The notes under the pieces are model-generated. The model worked only from the letters and a program-made list of their open reading frames with translations. It did not search any database and was not told the origin of the DNA. The translations under genes were made by a program, and so were the position numbers. Positions 9,049 to 18,202 of a stretch of 64,000 bases of DNA are shown here, piece by piece. This DNA is from Saprospiraceae bacterium (GTDB lineage Bacteria > Bacteroidota > Bacteroidia > Chitinophagales > Saprospiraceae), in NCBI GenBank assembly GCA_020436935.1, contig JAGQWX010000006.1:62001-126000 (forward strand), written 5' to 3'. The stretch's first letter is position 1; each line of letters starts with the position of its first letter.

Positions 9049-10167
9049 ATGACGTTTACGGAGTTGGGCTTGTCTGAGGGGATTTTAGAGGGATTGTCGC
9101 ATATGAATTTTGATAAAGCGACACCCATACAGGAGCAAGCTATACCCATCATCATGTCGGGATCAGACCTGATAGCATGCGCACAAACTGGTACAGGAAA
9201 AACCGCAGCATATATTTTGCCAACGCTGGATGCCTTGAGCAAGAAGCCAGGAAAAGGAACTAAGGTATTGATCGTCTGTCCGACGAGAGAATTGGCGGTG
9301 CAGATCGACCAGCAGATCATGGGTTTTGCATATTTCATGGGAATACACAGCATACCCATATATGGTGGGGGCGATGGTTCTGAATGGGAGCAGCAAAAAA
9401 CTGCACTCACCAATGGGGCGGACATCATTGTGGCTACCCCGGGTAAATTGATTTCATACATCAATCTTGGTCACTTTGATTTTTCAAACATCACCCATTT
9501 TATATTGGATGAAGCGGACAGGATGATGGACATGGGATTCAGAGATGATATTACCAAGATAGCCAAAGTCTTGCCTGCCAAACGCCAAAACCTCATGTTT
9601 TCGGCTACTATGCCCGAAAAGATCAGGAAATTGATCAAAGAAATCATGCACGAGCCCAAGCAGGTCAATCTTGCCTTGTCAAAACCTGCAGAAGGCGTAC
9701 TTCAGGCTGCTTACCTGGTGAATGACCAACAAAAGTCAGCCTTACTGGTGCATCTCTTGAAGGAAAAACCATTCCTAGATAAGGTGATTGTTTTTACCTC
9801 TACCAAAAGTAAAGTCCATGACATCGAGCGGGCCCTCAGGGTACAGAAGTTCAACAGCGGTGCCATCTCCTCTGATTTTGCCCAAAATGAAAGGGAAGAA
9901 GTCATGATGAAGTTTGCTTCAGGTAAAATCAACATACTTGTAGCAACAGATGTGATCAGCAGGGGCATTGACATCAAAAACATCAATCTCATCATCAATT
10001 ATGACGTACCACCCAACGCAGAAGATTATGTGCACAGGGTAGGGCGCACAGCACGGGCGGATGCCTCGGGGCTTGCCATTACATTCATCAATGAAAAGGA
10101 CATGCGTTCATTTGCAAGCATAGAAAGTCTCATAGATTCTGAAATTTACAAGATGAATATTCCCTAA
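9049..10167 (+). CDS. DEAD-box RNA helicase, basic C-terminal tail cut off by in-frame TAA
   Basis: 372 residues covering the whole two-domain helicase core: Q motif GFxxxTPIQ-like (KATPIQEQAIP), motif I AQTGTGKT, Ia PTRELAVQ, II DEAD (LDEADRMMDMGF), III SAT, and in domain 2 ATDVISRGIDI and HRVGRTARA. This is the RhlE/CsdA-like group, which unwinds RNA in ribosome assembly or decay. The frame stops at TAA 10165-10167 right after MNIP, but continues open in the same frame to TAG 10291-10293, encoding a 41-residue Lys/Arg-rich tail of the kind family members normally carry. Either a point nonsense change (GAA to TAA would do), readthrough, or a sequencing error. Confidence 0.9.
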   Translation: MTFTELGLSEGILEGLSHMNFDKATPIQEQAIPIIMSGSDLIACAQTGTGKTAAYILPTLDALSKKPGKGTKVLIVCPTRELAVQIDQQIMGFAYFMGIHSIPIYGGGDGSEWEQQKTALTNGADIIVATPGKLISYINLGHFDFSNITHFILDEADRMMDMGFRDDITKIAKVLPAKRQNLMFSATMPEKIRKLIKEIMHEPKQVNLALSKPAEGVLQAAYLVNDQQKSALLVHLLKEKPFLDKVIVFTSTKSKVHDIERALRVQKFNSGAISSDFAQNEREEVMMKFASGKINILVATDVISRGIDIKNINLIINYDVPPNAEDYVHRVGRTARADASGLAITFINEKDMRSFASIESLIDSEIYKMNIP

Positions 10168-10293
10168 AATCTTGGCCAAAGCCCTGCATGGAATCCATCA
10201 GGTCACAGCCACCGACAAGGTGGTGAACGAAGACCATCCAACGACAGAAAATTCAAAAAACCGTTTAGGAAGCCGAAAAGAAAAGAAAAATAG
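10168..10293 (+). pseudogene. Detached in-frame basic tail of the DEAD-box helicase
   Basis: Immediately after the TAA and in the same frame come 41 codons: an LGQSPAWNPSG-like linker then RRPSNDRKFKKPFRKPKRKEK-type basic residues, ending at TAG 10291-10293. Composition and position match the unstructured RNA-binding tails of RhlE-type helicases in this phylum. No start codon or promoter is evident for it on its own, so it is best read as the lost C terminus of the preceding gene. Confidence 0.7.
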
Positions 10294-10389
10294 CATTGCC
10301 ATACTGTTTGAATTTAGTGTAATTGGTCTTACATTTGGATTCTTACCCTCCCCACCAGACCAAATACATCAGCTATTAAACGATAATTT

Positions 10390-11028
10390 ATGCGAGCACT
10401 TCCTGATCTGAGCCTGTACCTGGTGACCGATAGTCGCCTCATTGGGCAGAAAAATCTTTTATCAGTGGTTGAACCAGCGTTGAAAGGGGGCGTTAAAGTC
10501 GTTCAATTCAGAGAGAAAAGCATGGAGGCCAAAGAAATTTTTGATGTGGCCATGGAATTGAGGGCATTGACCAGCAAATACAATGTACCCCTGATCATCA
10601 ATGACAGGCTAGACATTGCTCAGGCAGTTGATGCTGATGGAGTGCATCTTGGCCAGTTGGATTTGCCGGTTGAAAAAGTGCGCAAAATATTGGGTGCCAA
10701 TAAACTGATAGGGTTTACAGTCCACAATGAAGCGCAAGCCAAAGCTGCCAACCAGATGGATGTCGATTATGTTGTTGCGGCACCTGTCTTCAGAACCAAT
10801 ACGAAACTGGACACCAGAGGTTTGCTGGGTTTTGACGGCCTCAGGAGCATTCTGAAAGTGTCGAAAAAGCCTGTAATTGCTGCCGGAGGCATCAGTCTTA
10901 AGAATATTGCTGAAGTAGTGGATATGGATGTTGATGGAGTCGTGGTAGTAAACCCTATAATGACTTCCGATGATCCTCAGCTGTCGGCTGAGAAGTTCGT
11001 GAACATGCTGACACCAATGAAAATCTGA
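10390..11028 (+). CDS. thiE: Thiamine-phosphate synthase ThiE
   Basis: 212 residues, usual length. TIM-barrel enzyme joining HMP-pyrophosphate and thiazole phosphate to thiamine phosphate. Family marks: VVQFREK (residues about 37-43), LIINDRLDIAQAVDADGVHLGQ, then APVFRTNTKLDTRG in place of the usual GPIFPTxTK, PVIAAGGI and DGVVVVNPIM. The replaced proline and less typical loop mean a paralogue of the TenI kind is possible, but the FREK and NDR motifs favour ThiE. No other thiamine genes are adjacent. Confidence 0.8.
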   Translation: MRALPDLSLYLVTDSRLIGQKNLLSVVEPALKGGVKVVQFREKSMEAKEIFDVAMELRALTSKYNVPLIINDRLDIAQAVDADGVHLGQLDLPVEKVRKILGANKLIGFTVHNEAQAKAANQMDVDYVVAAPVFRTNTKLDTRGLLGFDGLRSILKVSKKPVIAAGGISLKNIAEVVDMDVDGVVVVNPIMTSDDPQLSAEKFVNMLTPMKI

Positions 11029-11260
11029 TTTCATTTGATAATGTTCATATGTTTGAACAGTTGGTGTCAGGTTTCCATGGAATATGATCATTCCTCATAA
11101 AGCCTGGTGCTATATATTCATTGAGTTTTGAGCTTCATTTTAAAAAATCATAACACAAGCGTTAATTATCTGCTAAGGTCTGGCTGAAGACTAGTTAACA
11201 TAACAGTTTTAAAATATATTTGAATCATATTCGTTAACAGTTAACTTAATCACACTACTG

Positions 11261-11782
11261 ATGAAAAAAATTGGATTCTTATTATTCTTTGTTCTACTTG
11301 GTTTAGGAGTGTCTGCACAAAAGTTTGCAGGACTGGACAAAAGTCCGATGGACCTTACCATGTTGAGAAAAGACCGCAACGCAAAACCAATTGCGAAAAT
11401 ATTTTACTCAAGACCTCAATTGGCAGGTAGAAAATTGGCTGATTTAGCACCTGATGGTAAAGTTTGGAGACTTGGTGCAAATGAGGCTACAGAATTGATC
11501 ATTAATGAGCCAATCAAAGTAGGAGGAACTAAACTGGCAGCTGGTAGTTATACCATGTATGCTGTTCCATCTGCAAGCAAATGGACCATCGTAATCAGCA
11601 AAGACACAGATGTTTGGGGTGCTTATTCATACAATGAGTCAAACGACATTTTAAGAGTAGATGCTCCAACTATGAAAGCAAAGGAGACCATTGACGCATT
11701 TTCTATAGACTTCAATTATGGCGACAAAGCCATTTATTTTGGTTGGGGTGATGTCATAGCAAAACTTCCAATAGAGCTTTAG
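11261..11782 (+). CDS. DUF2911 secreted protein
   Basis: 173 residues. A cleavable signal (hydrophobic to residue 19, VSAQ) is followed by the DUF2911 domain with SPMDLTML, KIFYSRPQLAGRK, KVWRLGANEATEL and the closing IYFGWGDVIAKLPIEL. The family is widespread in Bacteroidota and has no established function; it is presumed periplasmic or outer-membrane associated. Single gene with a strong terminator behind it. Codon use looks slightly more A/T-biased and uniform than neighbours, consistent with higher expression (inference). Confidence 0.85.
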   Translation: MKKIGFLLFFVLLGLGVSAQKFAGLDKSPMDLTMLRKDRNAKPIAKIFYSRPQLAGRKLADLAPDGKVWRLGANEATELIINEPIKVGGTKLAAGSYTMYAVPSASKWTIVISKDTDVWGAYSYNESNDILRVDAPTMKAKETIDAFSIDFNYGDKAIYFGWGDVIAKLPIEL

Positions 11783-11804
11783 TTTTTTATCGATATATTG
11801 TTTT

Positions 11805-11844
11805 AAAGTTGGCCGTTCCGCAAGGGAGGGCCAACTTTTTTTTT
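11805..11844 (+). terminator. Rho-independent terminator after DUF2911 gene
   Basis: AAAGTTGGCC (11805-11814) pairs with GGCCAACTTT (11829-11838) and runs into nine T. Confidence 0.85.
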
Positions 11845-12034
11845 GCCCTTTTGGTTTTTTAAAATCTATGAAAACCAAATTGATCTTTTAAAAAGGTAAG
11901 CAAACATTAGTTTTCTGGTGAAAATTTATGATGAATGTATAAATGGTCAATGCATATTCCGCTTATACCAATAGGAATATGGATTTTTAACATCAATAAT
12001 TTGGTCAAATCTATTTCCGTTTGGTATAGTATAT

Positions 12035-12042
12035 TACTTTTG
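12035..12042 (+). promoter_or_regulatory. -7 promoter box TACTTTTG for aspS
   Basis: TAnnTTTG match 25 bases before the ATG at 12068. No clear -33 box at the expected spacing. Confidence 0.5.
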
Positions 12043-12067
12043 CAGCCGAATTATAAAAACAAGCAAT

Positions 12068-13834
12068 ATGTATCGTACACACAATTGTGGTCAGTTGAGA
12101 ATGTCGGATGTAGGGGCAAATGTTACCCTCAGCGGTTGGGTCCAGAAGGCCAGGGATCTTGGAGGAATGACGTTCCTTGACTTGCGAGATCGTTATGGCA
12201 TTACTCAGGTGGTTTTCAATATGGACGATAATGCAGCACTCTGTGAAGAAGCAAGAAAGCTGGGAAGGGAATTCGTCATTCAGGTCGAAGGAAAAGTGAG
12301 AGAGCGTTCTTCAAAAAACCTCAACAGAGCTACCGGAGAAATAGAAATAGAAGCTACCGTTTTAAAGGTTTTGAATGCTGCCAAAACACCTCCTTTTACC
12401 ATTGAAGAAACGACAGATGGTGGAGATGACCTCAGGATGAAATACAGGTACCTTGACCTTAGAAGACCATTGCAACAAAGCAATATCATATTCAGGTCTA
12501 AGTTGGCCATAGAAACGAGAAAGTACATGGATTCTCAGGGGTTCATTGAGATAGAAACACCTTTTTTGATCAAAAGTACACCTGAAGGAGCACGCGATTT
12601 TGTCGTTCCATCAAGGCTAAACCCGGGAGAGTTTTATGCGTTGCCACAGTCTCCGCAGACGTTCAAGCAAATTTTGATGGTTTCCGGAATGGACAAATAT
12701 TTCCAGATTGTAAAGTGTTTCAGAGATGAAGACCTCAGAGCCGACAGACAGCCTGAGTTTACCCAGATCGACTGTGAAATGTCTTTCATTCACATTGAAG
12801 ACATCCTCAATACTTTCGAAGGCCTGGCCAAACACTTGTTCAAACAAATGATTGGGGTAGAACTTCATGAGTTTCCAAGAATGACCTATGACGAGGCAAT
12901 GACCAGATATGGTTCTGATAAGCCGGACCTCCGATTTGGAATGGAATTCGTAGAGTTGAACGACCTTGCCAAAGACAAAGGTTTTAGCGTGTTTGACAGT
13001 GCAGAACTTGTAGTGGGAATATGTGCAAAGGGAATTGCAGAGACCTATTCCAATAAGGACATGAAAGACCTTACTGAATGGATGCAACGTCCTCAAATTG
13101 GGGCTAAAGGGCTCGTGTACGTGAAGTATCAGCAGGATGGCATCAAATCAACAGTGGGTAAGTTTTTCTCTGATGATGACTTAAAGGCCTGGGGAGAAAA
13201 GTTTGGTGCTGAAGAGGGTGATGTCTTATTTATCCTGAGCGGAGAAGCTGAGAAAACTAGAAAACAACTCAATGAACTGAGACTTGAAATGGGCAAACGT
13301 CTCGGCTTGATGAAGGCCGGAGACTTCAAACCATTGTGGGTTATTGATTTCCCACTTTTGGAATGGGACGATGAAACCAACAGATTCTACGCCATGCACC
13401 ACCCATTCACTTCGCCAAAGATTGCCGACATACCAAGGATGCTAAATGGAGACCACGAGACGATGAAGTCGTTGAGGGCTGATGCATATGACCTGGTCAT
13501 CAACGGTGCAGAAATCGGTGGAGGTTCGATCAGAATTCACGACAGAGAATTGCAGAGTAAAAACTTTGATCTTCTTGGCTTTACAAAAGAGGAAGCAGAA
13601 GACCAGTTTGGCTTCCTTTTGGGAGCTTTTGAATATGGAGCACCACCACACGGAGGTATTGCCTTTGGTTTTGACCGATTGTGTGCCGTGATGAATGGCC
13701 AGAGCTCTATCAGAGACTTCATTGCCTTCCCAAAAAACAATATGGGTAGAGATATGATGATCGATGCGCCTTCACACATCGCAAAGGCGCAGTTGAAAGA
13801 ATTGAATCTCGATGTAACAGTTAAACCTGAGTAA
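12068..13834 (+). CDS. aspS: Aspartyl-tRNA synthetase
   Basis: 588 residues, the bacterial length. N-terminal OB-fold anticodon-binding domain (about 1-110), class II catalytic core with motif 2 [18 protein letters not shown] (about 217-234) and motif 3 [15 protein letters not shown] near 525, and the bacterial GAD insertion between them. Charges tRNA-Asp with aspartate. The ATG at 12068 follows the promoter box at a normal distance and gives the usual MYRTHNCG start. Followed by a good terminator, so it is a single-gene unit. Confidence 0.97.
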   Translation: MYRTHNCGQLRMSDVGANVTLSGWVQKARDLGGMTFLDLRDRYGITQVVFNMDDNAALCEEARKLGREFVIQVEGKVRERSSKNLNRATGEIEIEATVLKVLNAAKTPPFTIEETTDGGDDLRMKYRYLDLRRPLQQSNIIFRSKLAIETRKYMDSQGFIEIETPFLIKSTPEGARDFVVPSRLNPGEFYALPQSPQTFKQILMVSGMDKYFQIVKCFRDEDLRADRQPEFTQIDCEMSFIHIEDILNTFEGLAKHLFKQMIGVELHEFPRMTYDEAMTRYGSDKPDLRFGMEFVELNDLAKDKGFSVFDSAELVVGICAKGIAETYSNKDMKDLTEWMQRPQIGAKGLVYVKYQQDGIKSTVGKFFSDDDLKAWGEKFGAEEGDVLFILSGEAEKTRKQLNELRLEMGKRLGLMKAGDFKPLWVIDFPLLEWDDETNRFYAMHHPFTSPKIADIPRMLNGDHETMKSLRADAYDLVINGAEIGGGSIRIHDRELQSKNFDLLGFTKEEAEDQFGFLLGAFEYGAPPHGGIAFGFDRLCAVMNGQSSIRDFIAFPKNNMGRDMMIDAPSHIAKAQLKELNLDVTVKPE

Positions 13835-13885
13835 TCGGTTAAGATTATTCAAGTAAGATATTCCAAATTGTATTTGGATAAGAGA

Positions 13886-13906
13886 GGGGCGCTGAGCCCC
13901 TTTTTT
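13886..13906 (+). terminator. Rho-independent terminator after aspS
   Basis: GGGGC (13886-13890), loop GCTGA, GCCCC (13896-13900), then six T. Confidence 0.8.
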
Positions 13907-13994
13907 ATTGCGCTTTATATCAAAATATAAAGGTACCTGATTTGAAGCTATACTTCAAAGACCATTGATGGAGTCGGGTGCCTGCCAGAAATCT

Positions 13995-15107
13995 TTATTT
14001 GTTGAAATTCTCCCAAATACAGGCATAGGCCAACAAGGATAGACCAAGGCCTGCTACACTGATCAGCGTCGCTATTAAGCCGAATGAGACCAGACTCGCG
14101 ATCAATAAAGACAGAAACAGAATCAGAGCCAGAAATAGCGCCGATGCAAATGTGATAGGTGATTTGAACTCGATCTTTTTGACCAATCTTTTCTGAAGAG
14201 TAAGTCCTACGAATCTTGGCACAGACATAAACAGATAACCTGGTGCTGCAAGGGGCATGAGCATGGCTGACCATATGTTGCGCTTACCTGAGATGTAATT
14301 GGTTTCTTTCACCATTACTTCAGGCGATTGTCCAGAACTAATGTTTTGTTGCAACTGACTGAAAAAATCGGTACCTCTTTCGACGCGTTTCAGAAATCCT
14401 TCATTCCTTTTTATGGTAAGACTTTTCCAATGCCCTCTGATGAATGGTCTCGTCACTTCCTGCGTTTCGGAAATTACGAGTTCGCGCATGGCTTCTTCTG
14501 TTTTGCGCAATAATGGAGTCAATGCTGCCGGTTGATCTTTTGCCTCCGGAGTATAAAACTCATTTGCGGGAAAAGGCTTTCCAACATTCAACATCACATC
14601 AGAACTGATTTTGCCCACCTGACTGAAAGTGATGCCAACAGGTAAAATTTGAAGGTCGAGCTCTGGATATTTTTCTAGTGCCTGAAAAGTAATTCTACCC
14701 AGGCCTTTCTGCAATGGTCTTATGCCAAAAGTGTCGAGGGTACTGCCTTCAGCAAATATCATGACCGCCTTTTTATCCGCCAGCGTGTCAATGACTTTGT
14801 CAATGGTTTGCTGATTTTGCCTCAGGCTTGAGAATCCGTCTCTGAACCTGAAGATGGGCAGCTGGTGTGTGCCTACAAGTATTGGCTTGAGCAACTTGTT
14901 TTCAAAAAGATCTCCTCTCACTAAAAAGTACAAATCTATTGGAGACATACATGCCATGATAAGTGGCTCCATAAATCCTGCAGGGTGATTGCAAGCGATG
15001 AGATATGCCTTGTCCTTTTCTATATTTTCCATACCGGTGACATAAATACGGCGATAGAAAAACCTTAAGCCTAAGTTGACGAGATAATAAAAGGACCTGT
15101 AAAGCAT
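13995..15107 (-). CDS. PlsC-like glycerolipid acyltransferase with C-terminal membrane segments
   Basis: 370 residues. Residues about 15-220 form an acyltransferase domain: the usual HX4D block appears as NHPAGFMEP (histidine kept, aspartate replaced by Glu), followed by FRFRDGF and FAEGST. Two or three hydrophobic helices end the protein (about 270-365). Known family members acylate lysophosphatidic acid or related lipids at the inner membrane; the NHPxxFxEP variant is common in Bacteroidota and its exact substrate is not settled. Convergent with aspS; a 19-base palindrome (13941-13959) lies downstream but lacks a T tract. Confidence 0.75.
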   Translation of the reverse strand: MLYRSFYYLVNLGLRFFYRRIYVTGMENIEKDKAYLIACNHPAGFMEPLIMACMSPIDLYFLVRGDLFENKLLKPILVGTHQLPIFRFRDGFSSLRQNQQTIDKVIDTLADKKAVMIFAEGSTLDTFGIRPLQKGLGRITFQALEKYPELDLQILPVGITFSQVGKISSDVMLNVGKPFPANEFYTPEAKDQPAALTPLLRKTEEAMRELVISETQEVTRPFIRGHWKSLTIKRNEGFLKRVERGTDFFSQLQQNISSGQSPEVMVKETNYISGKRNIWSAMLMPLAAPGYLFMSVPRFVGLTLQKRLVKKIEFKSPITFASALFLALILFLSLLIASLVSFGLIATLISVAGLGLSLLAYACIWENFNK

Positions 15108-15215
15108 GAGCCAATAGCTTTGTGAATTTTATTTGTACCTGTTTTGCTGAATCCAGATTTGATCAAAAATGTCCTGCATTTTGGATGCAAAAGCGAATAG
15201 CTGAATAGTTACTTT

Positions 15216-15223
15216 TATTTTTG
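15216..15223 (+). promoter_or_regulatory. -7 promoter box TATTTTTG for miaA
   Basis: TAnnTTTG match; transcription would start near 15230, about 55 bases before the proposed AUU start codon of miaA. Confidence 0.45.
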
Positions 15224-15283
15224 TTGATAATATTGCAGCAATAAGACTGCAAACTTATTACTTCTTTTAAATAAGCACGCATT

Positions 15284-16192
15284 ATTAAGCACTTAATAGT
15301 AATATCAGGACCAACTGCATCCGGAAAAACTGCGCTGGCCATAGCTGTAGCTCAGGCACTGCATTGCGAAATAGTTTCTGCTGACAGCCGGCAGGTCTAC
15401 AAAGAACTCAACATCGGTGTGGCCAGGCCAAGTGAAGAGGAACTCACAAGTGTCCAACATCATTTCATCGCCAGCCACTCCGTAAATCATGAACTGGATG
15501 TAGCTTCTTATGAAAAGGAGGCCATCGAAAAAATCACAAGCCTTTTTCTGTCCAACGATTATATAGTTGTGGCTGGAGGAAGCGGACTCTACATTGATGC
15601 CATTTTGTATGGTATTGATGAAATGCCTCAAAATGATGAAGAAATTGCAGCAGAATTGAAAGCCATTTGGGAAAGTCAGGGCTTGATGCCGCTGCTGGAA
15701 GAACTGGAGCGGTCAGATCCTGAGTATTGCCAAACGGTAGACCGGTCCAATCCTGTCCGCATATTGAGGGCATTGAATGTGATCAGATCATCAGGTAAAC
15801 CCTTCTCGGGATTCAGAAAAAAACAAGTCGTCAAAAGAGACTTTAAGGCTCATTTTTTTTACATCGATATCCCGAGGGCCATACTGTATGATAGAATCAA
15901 TAGCAGGGTGGACATCATGTTGGAGAGTGGACTTGAAAAAGAAGTGGAGAAGGTAAAAATTTACCGCGGCAGCCGCGCCCTGAATACTGTTGGATATTCC
16001 GAATGGCCCGTAGATGGAGTGAAAGATGAAAAGCAAAGGGCGGAAATCATTGAAAAAATCAAACAGTTTTCCCGCAATTATGCCAAAAGACAAGTGACCT
16101 GGTTTAAGAAAAAGCCCGTCATCGAAATACAATGGCACGAGAATGTTTATGTCATGAAAGATCGCGTTCTTGAGATACTGAGAATGGATTGA
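15284..16192 (+). CDS. miaA: tRNA dimethylallyltransferase MiaA, probable AUU start
   Basis: 302 residues if begun at ATT 15284, matching the usual ~300. Reading from there gives KHLIVISGPTASGKT with the P-loop, then EIVSADSRQVYKELNIGVARP, AGGSGLYIDAILYGID and the C-terminal KQFSRNYAKRQVTWFKK. MiaA adds a dimethylallyl group to A37 of tRNAs reading UNN codons. The frame is open back to a TAA at 15272-15274 and has no ATG, GTG or TTG before the P-loop; the first is a GTG at 15419, which would remove the ATP site. ATT at 15284 (or 15281) is therefore inferred as the start. Confidence 0.85.
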   Translation: MKHLIVISGPTASGKTALAIAVAQALHCEIVSADSRQVYKELNIGVARPSEEELTSVQHHFIASHSVNHELDVASYEKEAIEKITSLFLSNDYIVVAGGSGLYIDAILYGIDEMPQNDEEIAAELKAIWESQGLMPLLEELERSDPEYCQTVDRSNPVRILRALNVIRSSGKPFSGFRKKQVVKRDFKAHFFYIDIPRAILYDRINSRVDIMLESGLEKEVEKVKIYRGSRALNTVGYSEWPVDGVKDEKQRAEIIEKIKQFSRNYAKRQVTWFKKKPVIEIQWHENVYVMKDRVLEILRMD

Positions 16193-16197
16193 ATGTG

Positions 16198-16205
16198 TAC
16201 ATTTG
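16198..16205 (+). promoter_or_regulatory. -7 promoter box TACATTTG for the LolC/E-type permease
   Basis: Perfect TAnnTTTG just after the miaA stop. It overlaps the in-frame TTG at 16203, so the TTG at 16227 is the more likely start. Confidence 0.45.
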
Positions 16206-16226
16206 CTGAAACTTAGAACTGAATCA

Positions 16227-17519
16227 TTGAATTTTGAATCATTCATAGCCGGGAGACTGGCACTTTCAAGAGGAAAATCTTTTACGAAAACCATAGTAGG
16301 CATCGCTATTGCAGCAATTGCCATCAGCCTTGCAGTAATGCTTTTGGCCAATGCCATGATCACAGGATTTAAAAAAGAGATTCACAGCAAAATATTCGGT
16401 TTCTGGGGGCATATTCACATTTCTGATACCAATTACAACCGGGACTTTGAATTGCGTCCTATCAGCATCGCTGATAAATATTACCAGGAATTAAAAAAGG
16501 TAAAATCGATAGACTATCAGAAGCCTGTAAAGTTCCTTGGATTCGAACTGCCTGAAAAATACAGAACAGTCAAAACCAAAGGTGGAGTAGAACACATCCA
16601 GCCCTTCATCATTATGCCTGGGCTCATTGAGTCATCCTCAGAATTTCAGGCAATACTTTTTAAAGGTATCAATGAAGAATTTGACTGGAAAAAAATGCAG
16701 CGTTTCATTGTAATGGGCAGGGGGCTCAACCCGGGCACCGAAGATGAGATTGTTGTCAGCAAAATCATAGCAGATAAACTTGGGCTAGAAGTTGATAAAG
16801 ACGTCATTGTTTCCTTTGTCAAGAATAAAAACAAAATTCGTCGTAAGCTGCACATTGTTGGCGTGTTTAATACCGGTCTCGAAGAATATGACAAGCGATT
16901 TGTCATGGGCAATATGAACAAGGTCAGAGAATTACTGGGATGGAATGAGTCGCAGGTAGCAGGTATAGAAGTATTTCTGGATGACATCGATGACAGTGAA
17001 GTCATTACCGAATACATCTACAATTACATACTTCCCAATAACCTGTATGCGGAGCGGATTCAACAAAAATTTCCTTCGATTTTTGAATGGCTAAAACTTC
17101 AGGACATCAATGAAAAAGTCATCCTCCAACTGATGGCCATAGTTGCCATCATCAACATGGTCACTGTTCTCCTGATACTGATTTTGGAAAGAACGAATAT
17201 GATCGGTGTTGTTAAAGCGCTTGGAGCTAAAAACTGGCAAGTGCAAAAAATATTCCTGTATTACGCAGCCATCATCATTTTCAGCGGGCAGCTCCTGGGC
17301 AATGTCCTGGGATTGGGCCTTGCCTGGCTACAAAAAACCTACAAGTTTTTAAAGTTGGATGAGCAAAATTATTACCTGGATACTGCACCAATTTATATCT
17401 CCTGGCCGACGGTACTCTGGATCAATCTGGGAGCTTTTCTGGTGGTTTTAACTTTTTTGGTACTTCCGACGTTTACCATCAATAAGATAAGGCCAATTCA
17501 GGCATTAAGATTTAAATAG
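16227..17519 (+). CDS. FtsX/LolC-E-type ABC transporter permease
   Basis: 430 residues from TTG 16227 (MNFESFIAGRLALSRG, the typical opening in this phylum). One N-terminal membrane helix (about 20-45), a large periplasmic MacB-PCD-like domain (about 50-290), and three C-terminal helices with the FtsX block. The family exports lipoproteins or other hydrophobic molecules with a LolD-type ATPase; a candidate ATPase is at 5657-6316. It lies 34 bases after miaA but carries its own -7 box. The next gene starts 2 bases after its stop and may be co-transcribed. Confidence 0.85.
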   Translation: MNFESFIAGRLALSRGKSFTKTIVGIAIAAIAISLAVMLLANAMITGFKKEIHSKIFGFWGHIHISDTNYNRDFELRPISIADKYYQELKKVKSIDYQKPVKFLGFELPEKYRTVKTKGGVEHIQPFIIMPGLIESSSEFQAILFKGINEEFDWKKMQRFIVMGRGLNPGTEDEIVVSKIIADKLGLEVDKDVIVSFVKNKNKIRRKLHIVGVFNTGLEEYDKRFVMGNMNKVRELLGWNESQVAGIEVFLDDIDDSEVITEYIYNYILPNNLYAERIQQKFPSIFEWLKLQDINEKVILQLMAIVAIINMVTVLLILILERTNMIGVVKALGAKNWQVQKIFLYYAAIIIFSGQLLGNVLGLGLAWLQKTYKFLKLDEQNYYLDTAPIYISWPTVLWINLGAFLVVLTFLVLPTFTINKIRPIQALRFK

Positions 17520-17521
17520 GC

Positions 17522-18202
17522 ATGCTGACACAGTTGTCGAAAATATGGAAGTTTGGGGTAAGCCAGACCATCATCAGGTGGAAAAGGTTGTTCAGACACC
17601 TTGCTGTTCTGTTTCATTGGAAGTCCCTGATCCCCGCTTCTGATTTTTTCGACTGGCCCATCGACCTGCTCTTTTATCTTGGGGACCTCGTTTACTTGCC
17701 CGAAATCCATATGTCGATCATTCTCATCATCAAACCGTCTATACGGCCTTTGACAGACAATGAAAAAATCCTTGTTGAGGAGTGGTTTGAAGATACCATC
17801 GAGCCGGATGCAGTGTTGATCAACGATCATGCTTCCGTATTTGTGCGAAAATACGCTTATGCGTTTGTGGGTTACAACATCATCAACTACCGTGACAGGA
17901 TCGAGACGGCAATTCTTGTGCATGAGCTGGTGCATGTTTTCCAATTCCAAAAGTTTGGCAGTGTCTACATTTATAGGGCTTTAAAAGCACAAAACAGCAA
18001 ACACAAGTACGATTATGGCGGAGTGACCAGATTGGTCAATGGCCTCAACCAGGGCAAATCTTTGTTCCACTACAATTTTGAACAACAAGCCATGATCATC
18101 GAAGACTATTATAGGATGAATCACGAATTTCAGATGTTTTCAGACCGCTATTCCAGAGAAGTATTTCATACCTATTACAACGATCTGAAATCGCTGGCTT
18201 AG
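17522..18202 (+). CDS. Zincin-like protein with HELVH motif (DUF4157-like)
   Basis: 226 residues. The central HELVHVFQFQKFGSVYIYRAL segment has the HExxH zinc-protease signature and the following aromatic-rich stretch seen in DUF4157-type proteins; a third ligand is not obvious. Residues about 20-80 contain two weakly hydrophobic stretches (FFDWPIDLLFYLGDLVYL). Whether it cuts protein is unknown. It begins 2 bases after the permease stop, and its stop codon overlaps the stop of the convergent S4-domain gene. Confidence 0.55.
   Translation: MLTQLSKIWKFGVSQTIIRWKRLFRHLAVLFHWKSLIPASDFFDWPIDLLFYLGDLVYLPEIHMSIILIIKPSIRPLTDNEKILVEEWFEDTIEPDAVLINDHASVFVRKYAYAFVGYNIINYRDRIETAILVHELVHVFQFQKFGSVYIYRALKAQNSKHKYDYGGVTRLVNGLNQGKSLFHYNFEQQAMIIEDYYRMNHEFQMFSDRYSREVFHTYYNDLKSLA

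Noticed and set aside
10172-10411. 79-residue plus frame after the helicase
   Set aside because: It is in a different phase from the helicase tail, overlaps the thiE start and shows no family features.
13941-13959. TTTGAAG-CTATA-CTTCAAA hairpin downstream of the acyltransferase as a terminator
   Set aside because: No T tract on either strand, so it is recorded only as a palindrome.
15419-16192. miaA annotated from GTG 15419
   Set aside because: That start removes the GPTASGKT P-loop and DSRQVY motif, both present in frame just upstream.
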